A stretch of 64,000 nucleotides of DNA from Aldehydirespirator sp965221215. GTDB taxonomy: Bacteria > Actinomycetota > Acidimicrobiia > Acidimicrobiales > Aldehydirespiratoraceae. Location: the NCBI GenBank assembly GCA_965221215.1, contig OZ244872.1:372001-436000 (forward strand), in the 5' to 3' direction. Both the position numbers and the translations under genes were made by a program. Shown one piece after another: positions 25,815 to 35,631 of the stretch. Numbering within the stretch: position 1 is the first letter of the stretch; the number at the start of each line of letters is the position of its first letter. Under the pieces are notes generated by a model that saw nothing but the letters and a program-made list of their open reading frames with translations, was not told where the DNA came from and searched no databases.

Positions 25815-27144
25815 CGGCGGCGGCGAGTCCCGGCGCTTCTCCGGCCAGGCAGTCGTGTACTGCGGCCATGCGCTGAAGGTGGCCGGGACGGTACTGGGGC
25901 AGGCCGCGGCGCCAGGGCGCCACCCGGGCCTCGAAGCGGCCCGCGGACGCGTCGGCTTCCGAGATCATCCCGGTTGTGGCCAGCTCACCGGCGAGGGCGG
26001 CGACCAGCTCGTCACCGTCGAGGTCCAGCCAGCGCCGGTCGTCGGTCCGCCCGGCCGACACCCTCAGCACGGCCAGATCCTCATGGTGGTAGTGCCGCCA
26101 CTTGGCACCGGCCCAGGAGCAGGCGGTGGTGAGCAGCCCCTGGTCGCGGGGAACCAGATAGCCGCGGCCGTCGAGCGGGCGGGCCAGACGGTCCTGCGGC
26201 ACCGCCAAGACGGCCAGCGCCACGTCGGCGTACTCGATCTCGCCGAGGATTCCGGCCGCCTCAAGCGCCAGGGGCTCGAGCAGGCGAGCCGACTCCCAGG
26301 CGGGGCAGGTCAAGATCACCCCGTCGGCATCAAGCGAGCCGTGCGGGGTAGCCACCCTCCAGCGGCCAGCTGCGCCCGAGGTGGTCGGGGCTACCGACTG
26401 AGCCGGGGCAGACAGCTTCACCGCGTCGCCCAATTCGGCGGCGAGGGCGTCGATCATGCGGGCCACGCCTCCCCGCACACTCAAGAACACCGGCGCGGGC
26501 GACTCCGGATCGTCGCCGCGGCCCTGTCGGGCGGCGGTCTGCTGCAAGGCCGGGCCGAGCGGTCCTGAGCGGCGGACGGCCTCGTACAGGGACGGCGCAC
26601 AGGCCTCGATGCTCATCTGGTCGGCCGATCCGGCGTTGATGCCGCCCAGCAGGGGGTCGACGAGGCGCTCGAACACTTCGCCGCCGACGAGTGGGCGCAG
26701 CGCCTCGCCCACCGAGGCGTCGCCCGGCAGCGGGTCGGCGTCGAGGGTCAGGCCGCGGGCCAGCGCGTCGGCACCCCCGTTCGACACGATGCCGGTGCCC
26801 CGCACCGCGTCGGCCGTCCACGGGACTCCGAGCACCGAGCGGTCCGGCAGCGGACGCAGGCGCCCGTCCACCCACACGAAGGCGCCGCGGGCGGCGGGCT
26901 CGACCAGGTCGCTGCCGAGGCCGAGCCGCCGGCACAGCTCGGCTGCGGCGGGGTCGCGGGCCACGAAGCCGTCGGGCCCCGAGTCGACGGTGAGGCCGCC
27001 GACCACCGTGCTGTCGATCTTCCCGCCGAGCCGGTCGCCGGACTCCAGCACGACTGCCTCGATACCGGCGTGCTGAAGCTCGTACGCGGCGGCCAGCCCG
27101 GAGATCCCACCGCCGACCACCGCTACCCGGCCGGTCACACCCAT
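25738..27144 (-). CDS. hemY: Protoporphyrinogen/coproporphyrinogen oxidase (HemY/HemG type)
   Basis: A 468-residue FAD-dependent oxidase. The N-terminal dinucleotide-binding motif is VAVVGGGISGLAAAYEL, followed by VLESGDRLGGK. The family segments TVDSGPDGFVARDP and LLGGINAGSADQMSIEA are also present. In Actinobacteria this enzyme usually oxidises coproporphyrinogen III in the coproporphyrin-dependent haem route. The ATG at 27144 was chosen since it begins the FAD domain directly. hemE lies 110 nt upstream in the same direction, supporting a haem role. Confidence 0.92.
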   Translation of the reverse strand: MGVTGRVAVVGGGISGLAAAYELQHAGIEAVVLESGDRLGGKIDSTVVGGLTVDSGPDGFVARDPAAAELCRRLGLGSDLVEPAARGAFVWVDGRLRPLPDRSVLGVPWTADAVRGTGIVSNGGADALARGLTLDADPLPGDASVGEALRPLVGGEVFERLVDPLLGGINAGSADQMSIEACAPSLYEAVRRSGPLGPALQQTAARQGRGDDPESPAPVFLSVRGGVARMIDALAAELGDAVKLSAPAQSVAPTTSGAAGRWRVATPHGSLDADGVILTCPAWESARLLEPLALEAAGILGEIEYADVALAVLAVPQDRLARPLDGRGYLVPRDQGLLTTACSWAGAKWRHYHHEDLAVLRVSAGRTDDRRWLDLDGDELVAALAGELATTGMISEADASAGRFEARVAPWRRGLPQYRPGHLQRMAAVHDCLAGEAPGLAAAGAAFAGVGLPACIGSGQQAASAVLC

Positions 27145-27254
27145 GTCAAGACCGTCCCCAAGCGGGCAGCAACGCGGCGGAGCCCTCTGCACCCGCTGCG
27201 CTGGACATGCTCATTCGGTGGCGACTGGCAGGAACGCGCCGGGGTCGGCGTCGG

Positions 27255-28304
27255 TCACTCGCATCGGACTCGGCCCTCGTCGTGCACCACCTGCACCACT
27301 CGGGCCAGCACGTCGGGGTCGCTGGCGGGCAGTACCCCGTGGCCCAGGTTGAAGATGAAGCCGGGGTCGTCGCCGTTGGCGGCCAGCACGGCCCGGGCCC
27401 CGTCGCAGGCGGCTGACTCCCCGGCCAGCACCAGCGCGGGATCGAGGTTCCCCTGCAGCGCCCGGCCCGGCCCGATCCGTCGGCGGGCCGCGTCGAGCCG
27501 CACCCGGAAGTCCACCCCCACCACCTCCGCTCCGCAGGCCCCCATCTGGTCGAGGAGCTCGCCGGTGCCCACCCCGAAATGGATCCTCGGCACCCCGGCC
27601 GCGCCCACCGCCTCCAGCACCCGGGCGGAGTGGGGGGCGACGCTGCGCCGGTACTGGTCGGGCGACAGCGCCCCCGCCCAGCTGTCGAACAGCTGCACCG
27701 CGGCCGCTCCCGCCTCCACCTGGGCCAGCAGCGAGGCGATGGCGAGATCGGCTAGGCGGTCCATGAGATCGTGCCACAGCGCCTCGTCGCCGACCATCAG
27801 GGCCTTGGTCCGCTCGTGGTGGCGCGACGGGCCTCCCTCCACCAGATACGAGGCCACCGTGAACGGGGCCCCGGCGAAGCCGATGAGCGGCACGTCGAGC
27901 ATCTCGACGGCGCGGCGGACGGTCTCGATCACATAGGGTGTGTCCGAGGCGGGATCGAGGAGGCGCAGCCGCTGCAGGTCGCGGCGGGCCTCGAAGCGGT
28001 GCTCGACCACCGGCCCGGTGCCCGGCACGACGTCCACCCCGAAGCCGACGGCGTGGGCCGGCACCACGATGTCGCTGAACAGGATGGCTGCGTCCACTCC
28101 GTAGCGGCGCACCGGCTGCAGGGTGATCTCGGCGGCCCGGTCGGGGTCGGCTATGGCGTCGAGTATCGAGCCGTCGCCCCGCACGGCCCGGTACTCGGGA
28201 AGCGACCGGCCGGCCTGGCGCATGAACCACACCGGAACCCGCTCATGGGGCTGGCCGCGGCAGGCCCGCACGAAGTCGCTGTCGTCGAAGCGGCGGCTGC
28301 TCAT
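27255..28304 (-). CDS. hemE: Uroporphyrinogen decarboxylase
   Basis: A 349-residue enzyme converting uroporphyrinogen III to coproporphyrinogen III. The N-terminal signature VWFMRQAGRSLPEYR is complete. It is followed by ILFSDIVVPAHAVG with the catalytic aspartate, IGFAGAPFTVASYLVEGG, and a C-terminal FNLGHGVLP. Length and motifs are standard. The ATG at 28304 gives the normal family start; upstream in-frame sequence is a shadow of the patatin gene. It is co-directional with hemY. Confidence 0.95.
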   Translation of the reverse strand: MSSRRFDDSDFVRACRGQPHERVPVWFMRQAGRSLPEYRAVRGDGSILDAIADPDRAAEITLQPVRRYGVDAAILFSDIVVPAHAVGFGVDVVPGTGPVVEHRFEARRDLQRLRLLDPASDTPYVIETVRRAVEMLDVPLIGFAGAPFTVASYLVEGGPSRHHERTKALMVGDEALWHDLMDRLADLAIASLLAQVEAGAAAVQLFDSWAGALSPDQYRRSVAPHSARVLEAVGAAGVPRIHFGVGTGELLDQMGACGAEVVGVDFRVRLDAARRRIGPGRALQGNLDPALVLAGESAACDGARAVLAANGDDPGFIFNLGHGVLPASDPDVLARVVQVVHDEGRVRCE

Positions 28305-28342
28305 CGGGTCAAGTCGGCGCCCGCGGCCGAACAGCAGGCCTC

Positions 28343-29515
28343 TCAGCCCGCGGCCCGGCGCAGCAGGTCGCCGACGCGTCGGTGGGGGCCGTCGGCCAGG
28401 ACGCTGCGGACGGCACGCTCGGCCGCGGCGACGACCTCGGCTCTCCAGGCCCGCCCGGGATCGCTGCCGTCGGCCTCTTCGGCCGCATCGCGGCCGGCGT
28501 CTACCAGTTCCACCCCGTCGGCGTCGGGGGCCAACACCAGCACCGCGATGCCCCGGCGGCGCAGTCCCTCGACCTCGTCGCGGAGCTTGTCGTCGACCCA
28601 CTGGCGCCGCGCCGCCCGCATGGCCCGCCCGTCGTTCCAGGCCAGATCAAGCGCCTCCGACCACCAGGCCCGATCTGGGGCCTCGCTGGGCGCCTCGCCC
28701 AGTCCGACCCCGGCTCGGGCGCTGGTCCAGGCCTCCGAAAGGGCGCCGCGGACCTTCGACCAACCGGGGGTGCCGCTCATCGGCGACGACACCACCACCA
28801 AGTCGAAGGCGGGCGGCCCCATCAGGTCGGCGTTGGTGTAGGAGTGCAGGCCCCCGTCGATGTAGCGCTGCCCGTCCACGGTGACCGGCTCGAACAGGGC
28901 TGGCACCGCGCAGCTGGCCCGCACCGCCTCCGCCGCGGTGGCGTGCAGGTCGTCGCGGCCGAAGACCATGCGCTGGCCGTCGGTCAGCCGCACCACCGGC
29001 ACCCAGAAGCGGGCCTCGGGCCACGGCTCGGGGTGCAGCTCGGCCATCCGCTGCGCAAGGGCCTCGGTGGTGCGGGTGCCCCTGGGCAACAGTCCAACCG
29101 CGGCGTGCAGGGGCCGGGCCTGCCACGGCGGCAGCAGGGATCTCGCCACCAGCGTCGGCGATTGCGGACCCTGCTCGCTCCAGTCGCGCTCGCGCCGGCC
29201 CTCGCGGTAGGGGGTGACCACCCGGTCGATGATGGCCTGCCCCTCGTCGCTCACCGGGTCGCCGCGCCGGTGGGCGCAAAGATCGGCGGGCGGGATCCCG
29301 GCCCGCAGGCAGAGGCCGGAGATGGCTCCCGCCGACGTGCCCAGGATCAGCTCGGCGCAGCGGGCGTCCCAGCCGGTGACGTCCTGCAGGGCCCCGACTG
29401 CGCCGGCATGCCAGGCCTCCGCGGCGGCGCCACCGGCGCTGAGCACCAACCCCACCGAGAGCCGGCCCGCGTCGTCGGCCTCCCCCCCGGCGGCGGCATC
29501 CCCATTCGAGTCCAT
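28343..29515 (-). CDS. Patatin-like phospholipase
   Basis: A 390-residue patatin-family acyl hydrolase. The nucleophile elbow is GTSAG (LILGTSAGAISGL, near residue 60), and the catalytic aspartate sits in YIDGGLHSYTNADL, giving the Ser-Asp dyad. The oxyanion loop at the N terminus reads LSAGGAAAEAWHAG, which departs from the usual GGGxRG. No signal peptide is visible, so it is probably cytoplasmic. The ATG at 29515 is supported by TATCGT 6 nt upstream (leaderless layout). The substrate is unknown. Confidence 0.85.
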   Translation of the reverse strand: MDSNGDAAAGGEADDAGRLSVGLVLSAGGAAAEAWHAGAVGALQDVTGWDARCAELILGTSAGAISGLCLRAGIPPADLCAHRRGDPVSDEGQAIIDRVVTPYREGRRERDWSEQGPQSPTLVARSLLPPWQARPLHAAVGLLPRGTRTTEALAQRMAELHPEPWPEARFWVPVVRLTDGQRMVFGRDDLHATAAEAVRASCAVPALFEPVTVDGQRYIDGGLHSYTNADLMGPPAFDLVVVSSPMSGTPGWSKVRGALSEAWTSARAGVGLGEAPSEAPDRAWWSEALDLAWNDGRAMRAARRQWVDDKLRDEVEGLRRRGIAVLVLAPDADGVELVDAGRDAAEEADGSDPGRAWRAEVVAAAERAVRSVLADGPHRRVGDLLRRAAG

Positions 29516-29634
29516 GCGCCAACGATAAGAGGCCGAGCGGTCAAGCGCGCGGTAGCATCGACAGTTCCCCCGAATGCTGGTTCTGCCCCATCCTGAGCGG
29601 ATCCGGCAAACCAAACCCCGCCGGGGTCCAGCCT

Positions 29635-31794
29635 TTGACCAGCCGCCATCCCGACCTCGAAGCAGAGCAGGCCTACTTCGATCTGGCCCATGCCTGCCTC
29701 GACTCGGCTCGGGAGCGGGCGGCCATGGCCACGTCGGTGTTCCGCACCGGCCGGGGCGGCACCACCCAGGCTCGGTTCGAGCGTGAGGCCATGCTGGAGG
29801 CCGCCCTGGCCCGGCTGACCAAGCTCAACATCGGGGACCGGTCGCTGGTGTTCGGTCGCATCGACCCGGCGGGAACCGGTGAGCGGTTCTATATCGGGCG
29901 GGTGGGCCTGTGGGACGCCGACCACGACCCGATCCTGGTGGACTGGCGGGCGCCGGTGGCCGAGCCCTTCTACCGGGCCACCGGCCGCGAGCCGCTGGGG
30001 CTGGAGCGCCGCCGGCACTTCGCCTCCCGGGCCAGCACCCTGCTGGGCATCGAGGACGAGTTCTTCGGCGACAAGGCCGCCATCGGCCTCGACCTCGCCG
30101 ACCGCGACTTCGACGGCGACGACCGCGCTGCCGCCGATGGCCAGGGCCGTGTGTCGAGCACTCTGATCGCCTCGCTGGAGGCGGCCCGCACCGGCCGGCT
30201 CAGCGACATCGTGGCCACCATCCAGGGCGAGCAGGACCGGGTGATCCGCGCCGACATGCCGGGGGTTCTGGTGGTGCAGGGCGGTCCCGGCACCGGCAAG
30301 ACGGTGGTGGCGCTGCACCGGGCCGCCTACCTGCTGTACACCCACCGCTTCCCCCTGGAGAGCCAGGGCGTGTTGGTGGTCGGCCCGAACCGGCTGTTCC
30401 TCGCCTACATCGAGCAGGTGCTGCCGTCGCTGGGGGAGGCCGGAGTCGAGCAGGCCGTGCTGGCCGACCTGCTCAGCCCCGCGGCCCGGGTGGCGGGCCT
30501 CGACAGCGAGGCGGTCGGCCGGATCAAGGGCGACCCCCGCATGGCCGCAGTGGTGCGCCGGGCGGTGCGAGACCGCCGCCGAGGGCTGCGCCACGACCTG
30601 ACCGTCGGCTACGACCTGCAGCGGTTGAGGCTCACCGTGGAGCAGTCGGCCGCGATCGTGGCCGAGGCGTCCCGCAGGGTCCGCAAGCACAACGCCGGGC
30701 GCAGGCTGGTGGAGGAGGCGTTCTTCGCCGCGCTGGCCGCCAGCGGGCGCGGAGGCGCCGACCCGGCCGCGGTGCGCGCCAGCGTCGCCGACCGGATCGA
30801 GGTGCGCGAGGCGCTGGAGTGGATGTGGCCGGTGCTCACCCCCGCCCATCTGGTGAACGACCTGTACGGGTCGAGGGCCCTGCTGCGCTCCGCGGCCGGT
30901 GGTCGGCTCAGCGACGACGAGGCGGAGCTGCTGCACCGGCCCCGGGCCCAGCACGCCTCTGAGGTGACGTGGTCGTTCCAGGATGTGCCGGTGCTCGACG
31001 AGGCTCGGGCGCTGCTGGGATACCGGCCCGGTCACCGCGAGGAGGATGCGGTGCTGACCTACGGCCACATCGTGGTGGACGAGGCCCAAGACCTGTCGCC
31101 AATGGAGCTTCGCATGATCGCCCGTCGCAGTCTCAACGGCTCGATGACGGTGGTGGGTGACATCGCGCAGGCCACCGGATCCTGGGCCCACGACGGCTGG
31201 GAGTCGGTGCTGGAGGGCCTGCCCGACCGCCGCCCGGCCCGGCGGGTGGAGCTCACCCTGGGCTACCGGATCCCTGCGCCGGCCATGGAACTGGCCAACC
31301 GGGTGCTGCCCTTCGCCGCGCCCGGAGCGGTGCCCCCCTCCACGGTGAGGACCGCCGGCGACGAGCCCCGGATCGTGGCGGCGCAAGGCGGTGGCCCGGA
31401 CGGGCTGGGCGAGTCTCTGGCCAGGGTGATCGCCGAAGAGCAGGACGAGGTGGGCGAGGGCAACGTGGCCGTGATCGTGCCCGACTCGCTCCACGAGCCC
31501 CTCCGGGCCGAGTTGAGGGACCGGTCGGTCGTGTTCGGCGGGCCGGGCCGGGCCGGGCTCGAGCAGCGGGTGACGCTGGTGCCGGTTCGCCTGGTGAAGG
31601 GGCTGGAGGTGGATGCCGCGGTGGTGGTGGAGCCGGCTCGCATAGTGGCCGAGGAGTGCCAGGGGATCCGCTCGCTGTATGTGGCCCTCACTCGAGCCAC
31701 CCGCCGGGTGACGGTGGTGCATGCCGAGCCGCTGCCCGCCGTGCTGGAGCGGCCCCACACGCGTCCAGCCATTCGTGAGGCTTCCTCAGGCTGA
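29635..31794 (+). CDS. helD: HelD/HelR-like UvrD-family ATPase that recycles RNA polymerase
   Basis: A 719-residue superfamily 1 helicase-like protein. The N-terminal 130 residues form the HelD arm with IGRVGLWDADHDPILVDWRAPVAEPFY. Walker A is VVQGGPGTGKTVVAL near residue 220, motif II is IVVDEAQDLSPMEL, and the C-terminal motif region contains LYVALTRATRRVTVV. This arrangement matches the actinobacterial HelD/HelR proteins that remove RNA polymerase from DNA and can confer rifamycin tolerance. Classical DNA helicase activity is not expected. The start is TTG at 29635; it is divergent from the patatin gene. Confidence 0.85.
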   Translation: MTSRHPDLEAEQAYFDLAHACLDSARERAAMATSVFRTGRGGTTQARFEREAMLEAALARLTKLNIGDRSLVFGRIDPAGTGERFYIGRVGLWDADHDPILVDWRAPVAEPFYRATGREPLGLERRRHFASRASTLLGIEDEFFGDKAAIGLDLADRDFDGDDRAAADGQGRVSSTLIASLEAARTGRLSDIVATIQGEQDRVIRADMPGVLVVQGGPGTGKTVVALHRAAYLLYTHRFPLESQGVLVVGPNRLFLAYIEQVLPSLGEAGVEQAVLADLLSPAARVAGLDSEAVGRIKGDPRMAAVVRRAVRDRRRGLRHDLTVGYDLQRLRLTVEQSAAIVAEASRRVRKHNAGRRLVEEAFFAALAASGRGGADPAAVRASVADRIEVREALEWMWPVLTPAHLVNDLYGSRALLRSAAGGRLSDDEAELLHRPRAQHASEVTWSFQDVPVLDEARALLGYRPGHREEDAVLTYGHIVVDEAQDLSPMELRMIARRSLNGSMTVVGDIAQATGSWAHDGWESVLEGLPDRRPARRVELTLGYRIPAPAMELANRVLPFAAPGAVPPSTVRTAGDEPRIVAAQGGGPDGLGESLARVIAEEQDEVGEGNVAVIVPDSLHEPLRAELRDRSVVFGGPGRAGLEQRVTLVPVRLVKGLEVDAAVVVEPARIVAEECQGIRSLYVALTRATRRVTVVHAEPLPAVLERPHTRPAIREASSG

Positions 31795-31814
31795 ACGCGT
31801 CAGGACCACTGGGG

Positions 31815-31845
31815 TTGACGTGGTGAGGGCTACCGGCACTAGGGT
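31815..31845 (+). promoter_or_regulatory. Leaderless promoter for ABC ATPase gene
   Basis: TTGACG (31815-31820), a 19-nt spacer and TAGGGT (31840-31845) precede the ATG at 31853 by 7 nt. No Shine-Dalgarno is present, so the transcript probably starts at or next to the ATG. Confidence 0.55.
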
Positions 31846-31852
31846 ATAAGGC

Positions 31853-33022
31853 ATGCTTGATAGCGCAGCTGTAGCTGCGCCGTCCGCCCCGGCATCGCGG
31901 CCGGTTTCCTCGGCCCGGCGGGGCCGCAGCATCCTGGTGGACGAGGTGAGCGTGGCGCTGGGCGGTGCGCCGGTGCTGCGCAGCACGTCCCTGGTGGCCG
32001 CGCCGGGCCGGACGCTGGCCCTTCTCGGTCCGAGCGGATGCGGCAAAACGACCCTGCTGCGGGTGCTGTCGGGGTTGCAGCGGCTCGACTCGGGCCGGGT
32101 GGTGCTGGGCGGAGAGCTGATGGCCGGCCCAGCCGAGTCCAAGAACGGCGAGCCGACCCGCAACGGCGCCTCGCCGCCGCGGGTGCATGTGGCCGCCGAC
32201 AAGCGGGGCGTGGGCATGGTGTTCCAGGACTGGTCGCTGTTCCCCCATCTGACCGTGGCCGCCAACGTGGCGTTCGGGCTGCCCCGCTCGCAGCGGCCCC
32301 GCAGCCGGATCCTGCCCCGGCCCGCGTCTCGCCGGGTGCGCGACCTGCTGGACATGGTGGGCATCGCCGAGCTGGCCGACCGGCTGCCCGGCTCGCTGTC
32401 GGGCGGCCAGCAGCAGCGGGTGGCGCTGGCCCGGGCCCTGGCCCCCCAGCCGACGGTGCTGCTGCTCGACGAGCCCTTCTCGAGCCTCGACACCACCCTG
32501 AGGGTGGAGGTGCGGGCCGAGGTGGCCGCCCTGCTGCGGGAGCTGGAGGTGACCTGCGTGTTCGTCACCCACGACCAGGACGAGGCTTTCGTGCTCGGCG
32601 ACGAGGTGGCGGTGATGCGCGACGGCGCCGTCATCCAGCAGGCCACCCCCGCGGTGCTCTACGAGCAGCCCGCCGACCGCTGGCTGGCCGGTTTCGTGGG
32701 CGAGGCCGACACGGTCTCGGGCAAAGCCGAGGGCGACATCGCCTACACCGCGATGGGCCCCATGAAGCTCCAGTCGCCCCTCCAAGGCGAGGTGGACGTG
32801 CTGCTTCGGCCCGAGGAGCTGGCCCTGACCGAGGGTGGCCCGGCCACCGTCGATCACATCGAGTTCTTCGGACACGACACCCTGTACTACGTCCGCGACC
32901 CCGAAGGTGCCGTGTTGCGCTGTCGGGCCACCGGAGCGCCCCGGTTCGGTATAGGCACCAACGTAGACATCAGCCACAGCGGAGAGCGCACCGTAGCCTT
33001 CCGGCGAGGCGCGTCCGGCTAG
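31853..33022 (+). CDS. ABC transporter ATP-binding protein (FbpC/PotA type)
   Basis: A 389-residue ABC ATPase of the importer class with a C-terminal TOBE domain. Walker A is LLGPSGCGKTTLLRVL, the Q-loop is GMVFQDWSLFPHLTV, the signature is LSGGQQQRVALARAL, Walker B is VLLLDEPFSSLD and the H-loop is FVTHDQDEA. The C-terminal region VDVLLRPEELAL is the substrate-regulatory TOBE part seen in iron(III), sulfate/molybdate and polyamine importers. No permease or binding protein lies next to it, so the cognate transporter is elsewhere. Its 3' end overlaps the convergent Rieske gene by 4 nt. Confidence 0.88.
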   Translation: MLDSAAVAAPSAPASRPVSSARRGRSILVDEVSVALGGAPVLRSTSLVAAPGRTLALLGPSGCGKTTLLRVLSGLQRLDSGRVVLGGELMAGPAESKNGEPTRNGASPPRVHVAADKRGVGMVFQDWSLFPHLTVAANVAFGLPRSQRPRSRILPRPASRRVRDLLDMVGIAELADRLPGSLSGGQQQRVALARALAPQPTVLLLDEPFSSLDTTLRVEVRAEVAALLRELEVTCVFVTHDQDEAFVLGDEVAVMRDGAVIQQATPAVLYEQPADRWLAGFVGEADTVSGKAEGDIAYTAMGPMKLQSPLQGEVDVLLRPEELALTEGGPATVDHIEFFGHDTLYYVRDPEGAVLRCRATGAPRFGIGTNVDISHSGERTVAFRRGASG

Positions 33023-34053
33023 CAGGGAGGCGCGGTCGCGGCTACTAGGTCGGCGAGCATGCGGCGCATCTCCAGGGTTATGCGGTCGGCCTTGGAGTGG
33101 TACTCCAGGGCTGGCACCAGCGGAACCGCCTTGGTGCCGATGCGCTGCAGCAGGGCGCTGTCCTCGGCTGCCACCGCCTCCTGGAAGGCCACCGCCTCGG
33201 CGATGGCGCCGGGCTCGTCTTCGATGTCGTTGCGGTAGTCGGTGCAGTAGAGCCGGGTGGTGGCCGCATCCACCGGCTGATGGCAGAAGCTGATGGTCAG
33301 CACCGCGCCCTCCTCTGGGTAGCCGATGCGCAGGTACACGTGGTGGGGAGCTGTGAACACATACAGCAGGTCGCGCTCCACCACCCGGTAGTCGCCGTCG
33401 GCGCCCATCGAGTCGGCCAGCGCCTTGGTGAAATGGCGGTGGTGGGCGGTGAACCGCCAGCCGTCGCGCTCCAGGGCGTAGTCGCGCACCAGCTTGTCGT
33501 CCTCGTCGCCGAACGTGTCGAGATGCACGAACGGCAGATGGCACAAGTCGAGGAAGTTGTCGGCCATCTGGGCCGCCCCCGCGTTCCAGTCCGATGCCGG
33601 CAGCGGGCAGTTGACGAAACTGGCGTCGTCGTGCTCGGGCACCTCGGGCAGCGGCGCGATGGGGTCCTCCGGCGCCAGCCACACCAAGTCCAGCGCCTCG
33701 GTCACGCCGGCTGCGGCGGTGGCACAGGCCCGGGCCGGTATGGGCAGGTCTGGATCGACGGCCGGTATTTCCACGCAGGTGCCGTCGGCGGCGAAGCGCA
33801 AACCGTGGTAGGCGCAGCGCAGCGTGTCGCCCACGATGGTTCCCGCGCTGAGCGGCGAGAAGCGGTGCGGGCACGGATCCCGCAGCGCGGCCAACTCGCC
33901 TCCCAGGCGCACCAGGCACCAGCGCTCGCCCAGCAGCTCCACGGCCACGGGCTGCTCGTCGCCGACCTCCGTGCTGCGGGCCACCGGATGCCAGCAGCGG
34001 CGCAGCGCCGGATGCTCATTGTCGATCCAGGTCGTGTCCCAAGAAGCGTCCAT
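33019..34053 (-). CDS. Rieske non-haem iron oxygenase, VanA-like alpha subunit
   Basis: A 344-residue oxygenase. The Rieske cluster ligands are C61, H63, C80 and H83 (CPHRFSP and CAYHGLRF). The mononuclear iron site is within NFLDLCHLPFVH. The short length and single-subunit layout resemble vanillate O-demethylase and related demethylating oxygenases. The C-terminal region holds a conserved aspartate-rich segment (YRNDIEDEPGAI). A ribosome-binding run of G precedes the ATG. It is followed upstream by an amidohydrolase and a PanB-like gene on the same strand, forming a probable catabolic operon. The reductase partner is not in the window. Confidence 0.88.
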   Translation of the reverse strand: MDASWDTTWIDNEHPALRRCWHPVARSTEVGDEQPVAVELLGERWCLVRLGGELAALRDPCPHRFSPLSAGTIVGDTLRCAYHGLRFAADGTCVEIPAVDPDLPIPARACATAAAGVTEALDLVWLAPEDPIAPLPEVPEHDDASFVNCPLPASDWNAGAAQMADNFLDLCHLPFVHLDTFGDEDDKLVRDYALERDGWRFTAHHRHFTKALADSMGADGDYRVVERDLLYVFTAPHHVYLRIGYPEEGAVLTISFCHQPVDAATTRLYCTDYRNDIEDEPGAIAEAVAFQEAVAAEDSALLQRIGTKAVPLVPALEYHSKADRITLEMRRMLADLVAATAPPC

Positions 34054-34112
34054 CGGTGTCCCCCCGTCTAGTAGTCCGCCGGTCGCAAGAGATTCATATG
34101 GCTAGCACCTCG

Positions 34113-35603
34113 CTAGTCGCCGGGTCCGAAGGCCGGGGTTATCTGGGCCAGGCGCTCTACCGGGGTCGGCTGGGCCGTCTCGTAGTCGTGGACGTCGGTC
34201 AGCACCCCGGCGTAGCGGTCGTAGAAGGCCTGGCGCTCGGGCAGGTTCTCATGGAGGCGCCGCTGCAGGTCGCGTGACCTTGCGTTCATGGCGGCCTCGT
34301 CCACGCGGGTCGAGCGGCCCTCGCGCACCATGACCTCCCCGTCGACGATCACGGTGTGCACCGACTGGCCGTGCTCGGCCAGCACCAGGCTCGTGATCAG
34401 GCCCTCGGCGTGCACCGGCACATGGCGCTCGGTGTCGAGCAGCACGATGTCGGCCGCGCTGCCTGGTTGCAGCGAGCCCAGCGGCCGACCCAGCGCGGCG
34501 GCCCCGCCCCGCAGGCCCATCTGCCAGATGGCGGGGGCCTGCGGCCAGCGCCGATGCGATCCGTGCAGGGTTTGCAGCAGGGTGGCGAACTTCATGGCCT
34601 CGAACATGTTCTGGTTGTCGTTGGAGGCCGCGCCGTCGGCGCCCAGCGCCACACTGACTCCGCCCTCCAGCAGGTCGGTCACCGGCAGGATCCCGGACCC
34701 GCACCGCAGGTTCGACACCGGGTTGTGCACGATGGTGGCGCCGCAGCGGCGCACCGCGGCGTACTCGTCGGGGTCCATCCACACGCAGTGGGCCAGGCTC
34801 GCCCCCGCCCGCAGCACCCCTAGATCCTCCAGGTACGACACGCTGGAGCGGCCGTAGCGCTCGAGGTTGGCAGCGATCTGGGTCTTGGTCTCCAGCACAT
34901 GGGTGTGGAACCCGGCGCCGCGCTGGAGGGCCAGGCCGGCCAGACCCTCCATCAGTTCGTGGCTGCAGCGCTGCGGGGCCGACGGTCCCACCATCGGGAT
35001 GAGCCTGCGGTGGCGACCCTGCCAGCGGTCGAAGAACCCGTTCATCGACTCGACCAGCCCCTGCGGGTCGAACGGTTCGCCCAGCGGCGCCGGCTTGGGC
35101 TCAGACGCCCCCGCGAACGACATCGTGTCGAAGATGTCGAGATCGCCGATCATGGGGGCCAGCCCGACCCGCATCCCGGCATCGGCGTAGGCGCTCATGA
35201 CCGCCTCCGAGTAGTTCTCGAAGTCCCACGGCGGCACCCAGCCGTGGTCGAGCACCGCGGTGCATCCCGATTCGAGCATCTCCAGCGCGCCGGCCATGGC
35301 CAGCGTGTAGCGGTCGTCGGCACCAATGGGGGGCTTGCCGAACACGGCCCACATCAGCCACAGATCCAGCGGCAGGTTGGGGGTGGTTCCCCGGTCGAGG
35401 TTCTGGCTGGAGTGGGTGTGTGCATTGATCAGGCCGGGCATGGCCACCATTGCTTCGGCGTCGATCACTCGGGCCGATCCGGGCCGCAGTCCGGGGCCGA
35501 CCTCAGTGATCGTGCCTTCGCAGGCGCGGATGTCGGCCACCCGCAGGGGACCGTCGGCATCGAGGATCGTCGCCCCCCGCACCAGCAGCTCAGAGGCGCT
35601 CAT
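34113..35603 (-). CDS. Amidohydrolase-superfamily metal-dependent deaminase/hydrolase
   Basis: A 496-residue amidohydrolase. The metal ligands are visible as INAHTHSSQN (HxH), FHTHVLET (H), AHCVWM (H) and ALGADGAASNDNQN (D). The N-terminal and C-terminal beta segments (ELLVRGATILDADG and SVHTVIVDGEVMVREG) form the typical small domain. The pattern is closest to the cytosine deaminase/ chlorohydrolase (SAH deaminase, TrzN/AtzA-like) branch. The ATG at 35603 was preferred; the open frame upstream overlaps the PanB-like gene. It is flanked by a Rieske oxygenase, so a nitrogen heterocycle or aromatic amine degradation role is possible. Confidence 0.87.
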   Translation of the reverse strand: MSASELLVRGATILDADGPLRVADIRACEGTITEVGPGLRPGSARVIDAEAMVAMPGLINAHTHSSQNLDRGTTPNLPLDLWLMWAVFGKPPIGADDRYTLAMAGALEMLESGCTAVLDHGWVPPWDFENYSEAVMSAYADAGMRVGLAPMIGDLDIFDTMSFAGASEPKPAPLGEPFDPQGLVESMNGFFDRWQGRHRRLIPMVGPSAPQRCSHELMEGLAGLALQRGAGFHTHVLETKTQIAANLERYGRSSVSYLEDLGVLRAGASLAHCVWMDPDEYAAVRRCGATIVHNPVSNLRCGSGILPVTDLLEGGVSVALGADGAASNDNQNMFEAMKFATLLQTLHGSHRRWPQAPAIWQMGLRGGAAALGRPLGSLQPGSAADIVLLDTERHVPVHAEGLITSLVLAEHGQSVHTVIVDGEVMVREGRSTRVDEAAMNARSRDLQRRLHENLPERQAFYDRYAGVLTDVHDYETAQPTPVERLAQITPAFGPGD

Positions 35604-35631
35604 CGGCTGCGGCGCCAGGGCTGCTCGCGCC

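Noticed and set aside
29347..31758. About 800-codon open frame opposite the helD-like gene
   Set aside because: Antisense shadow: low complexity with no motifs, whereas the plus strand has all helicase motifs.
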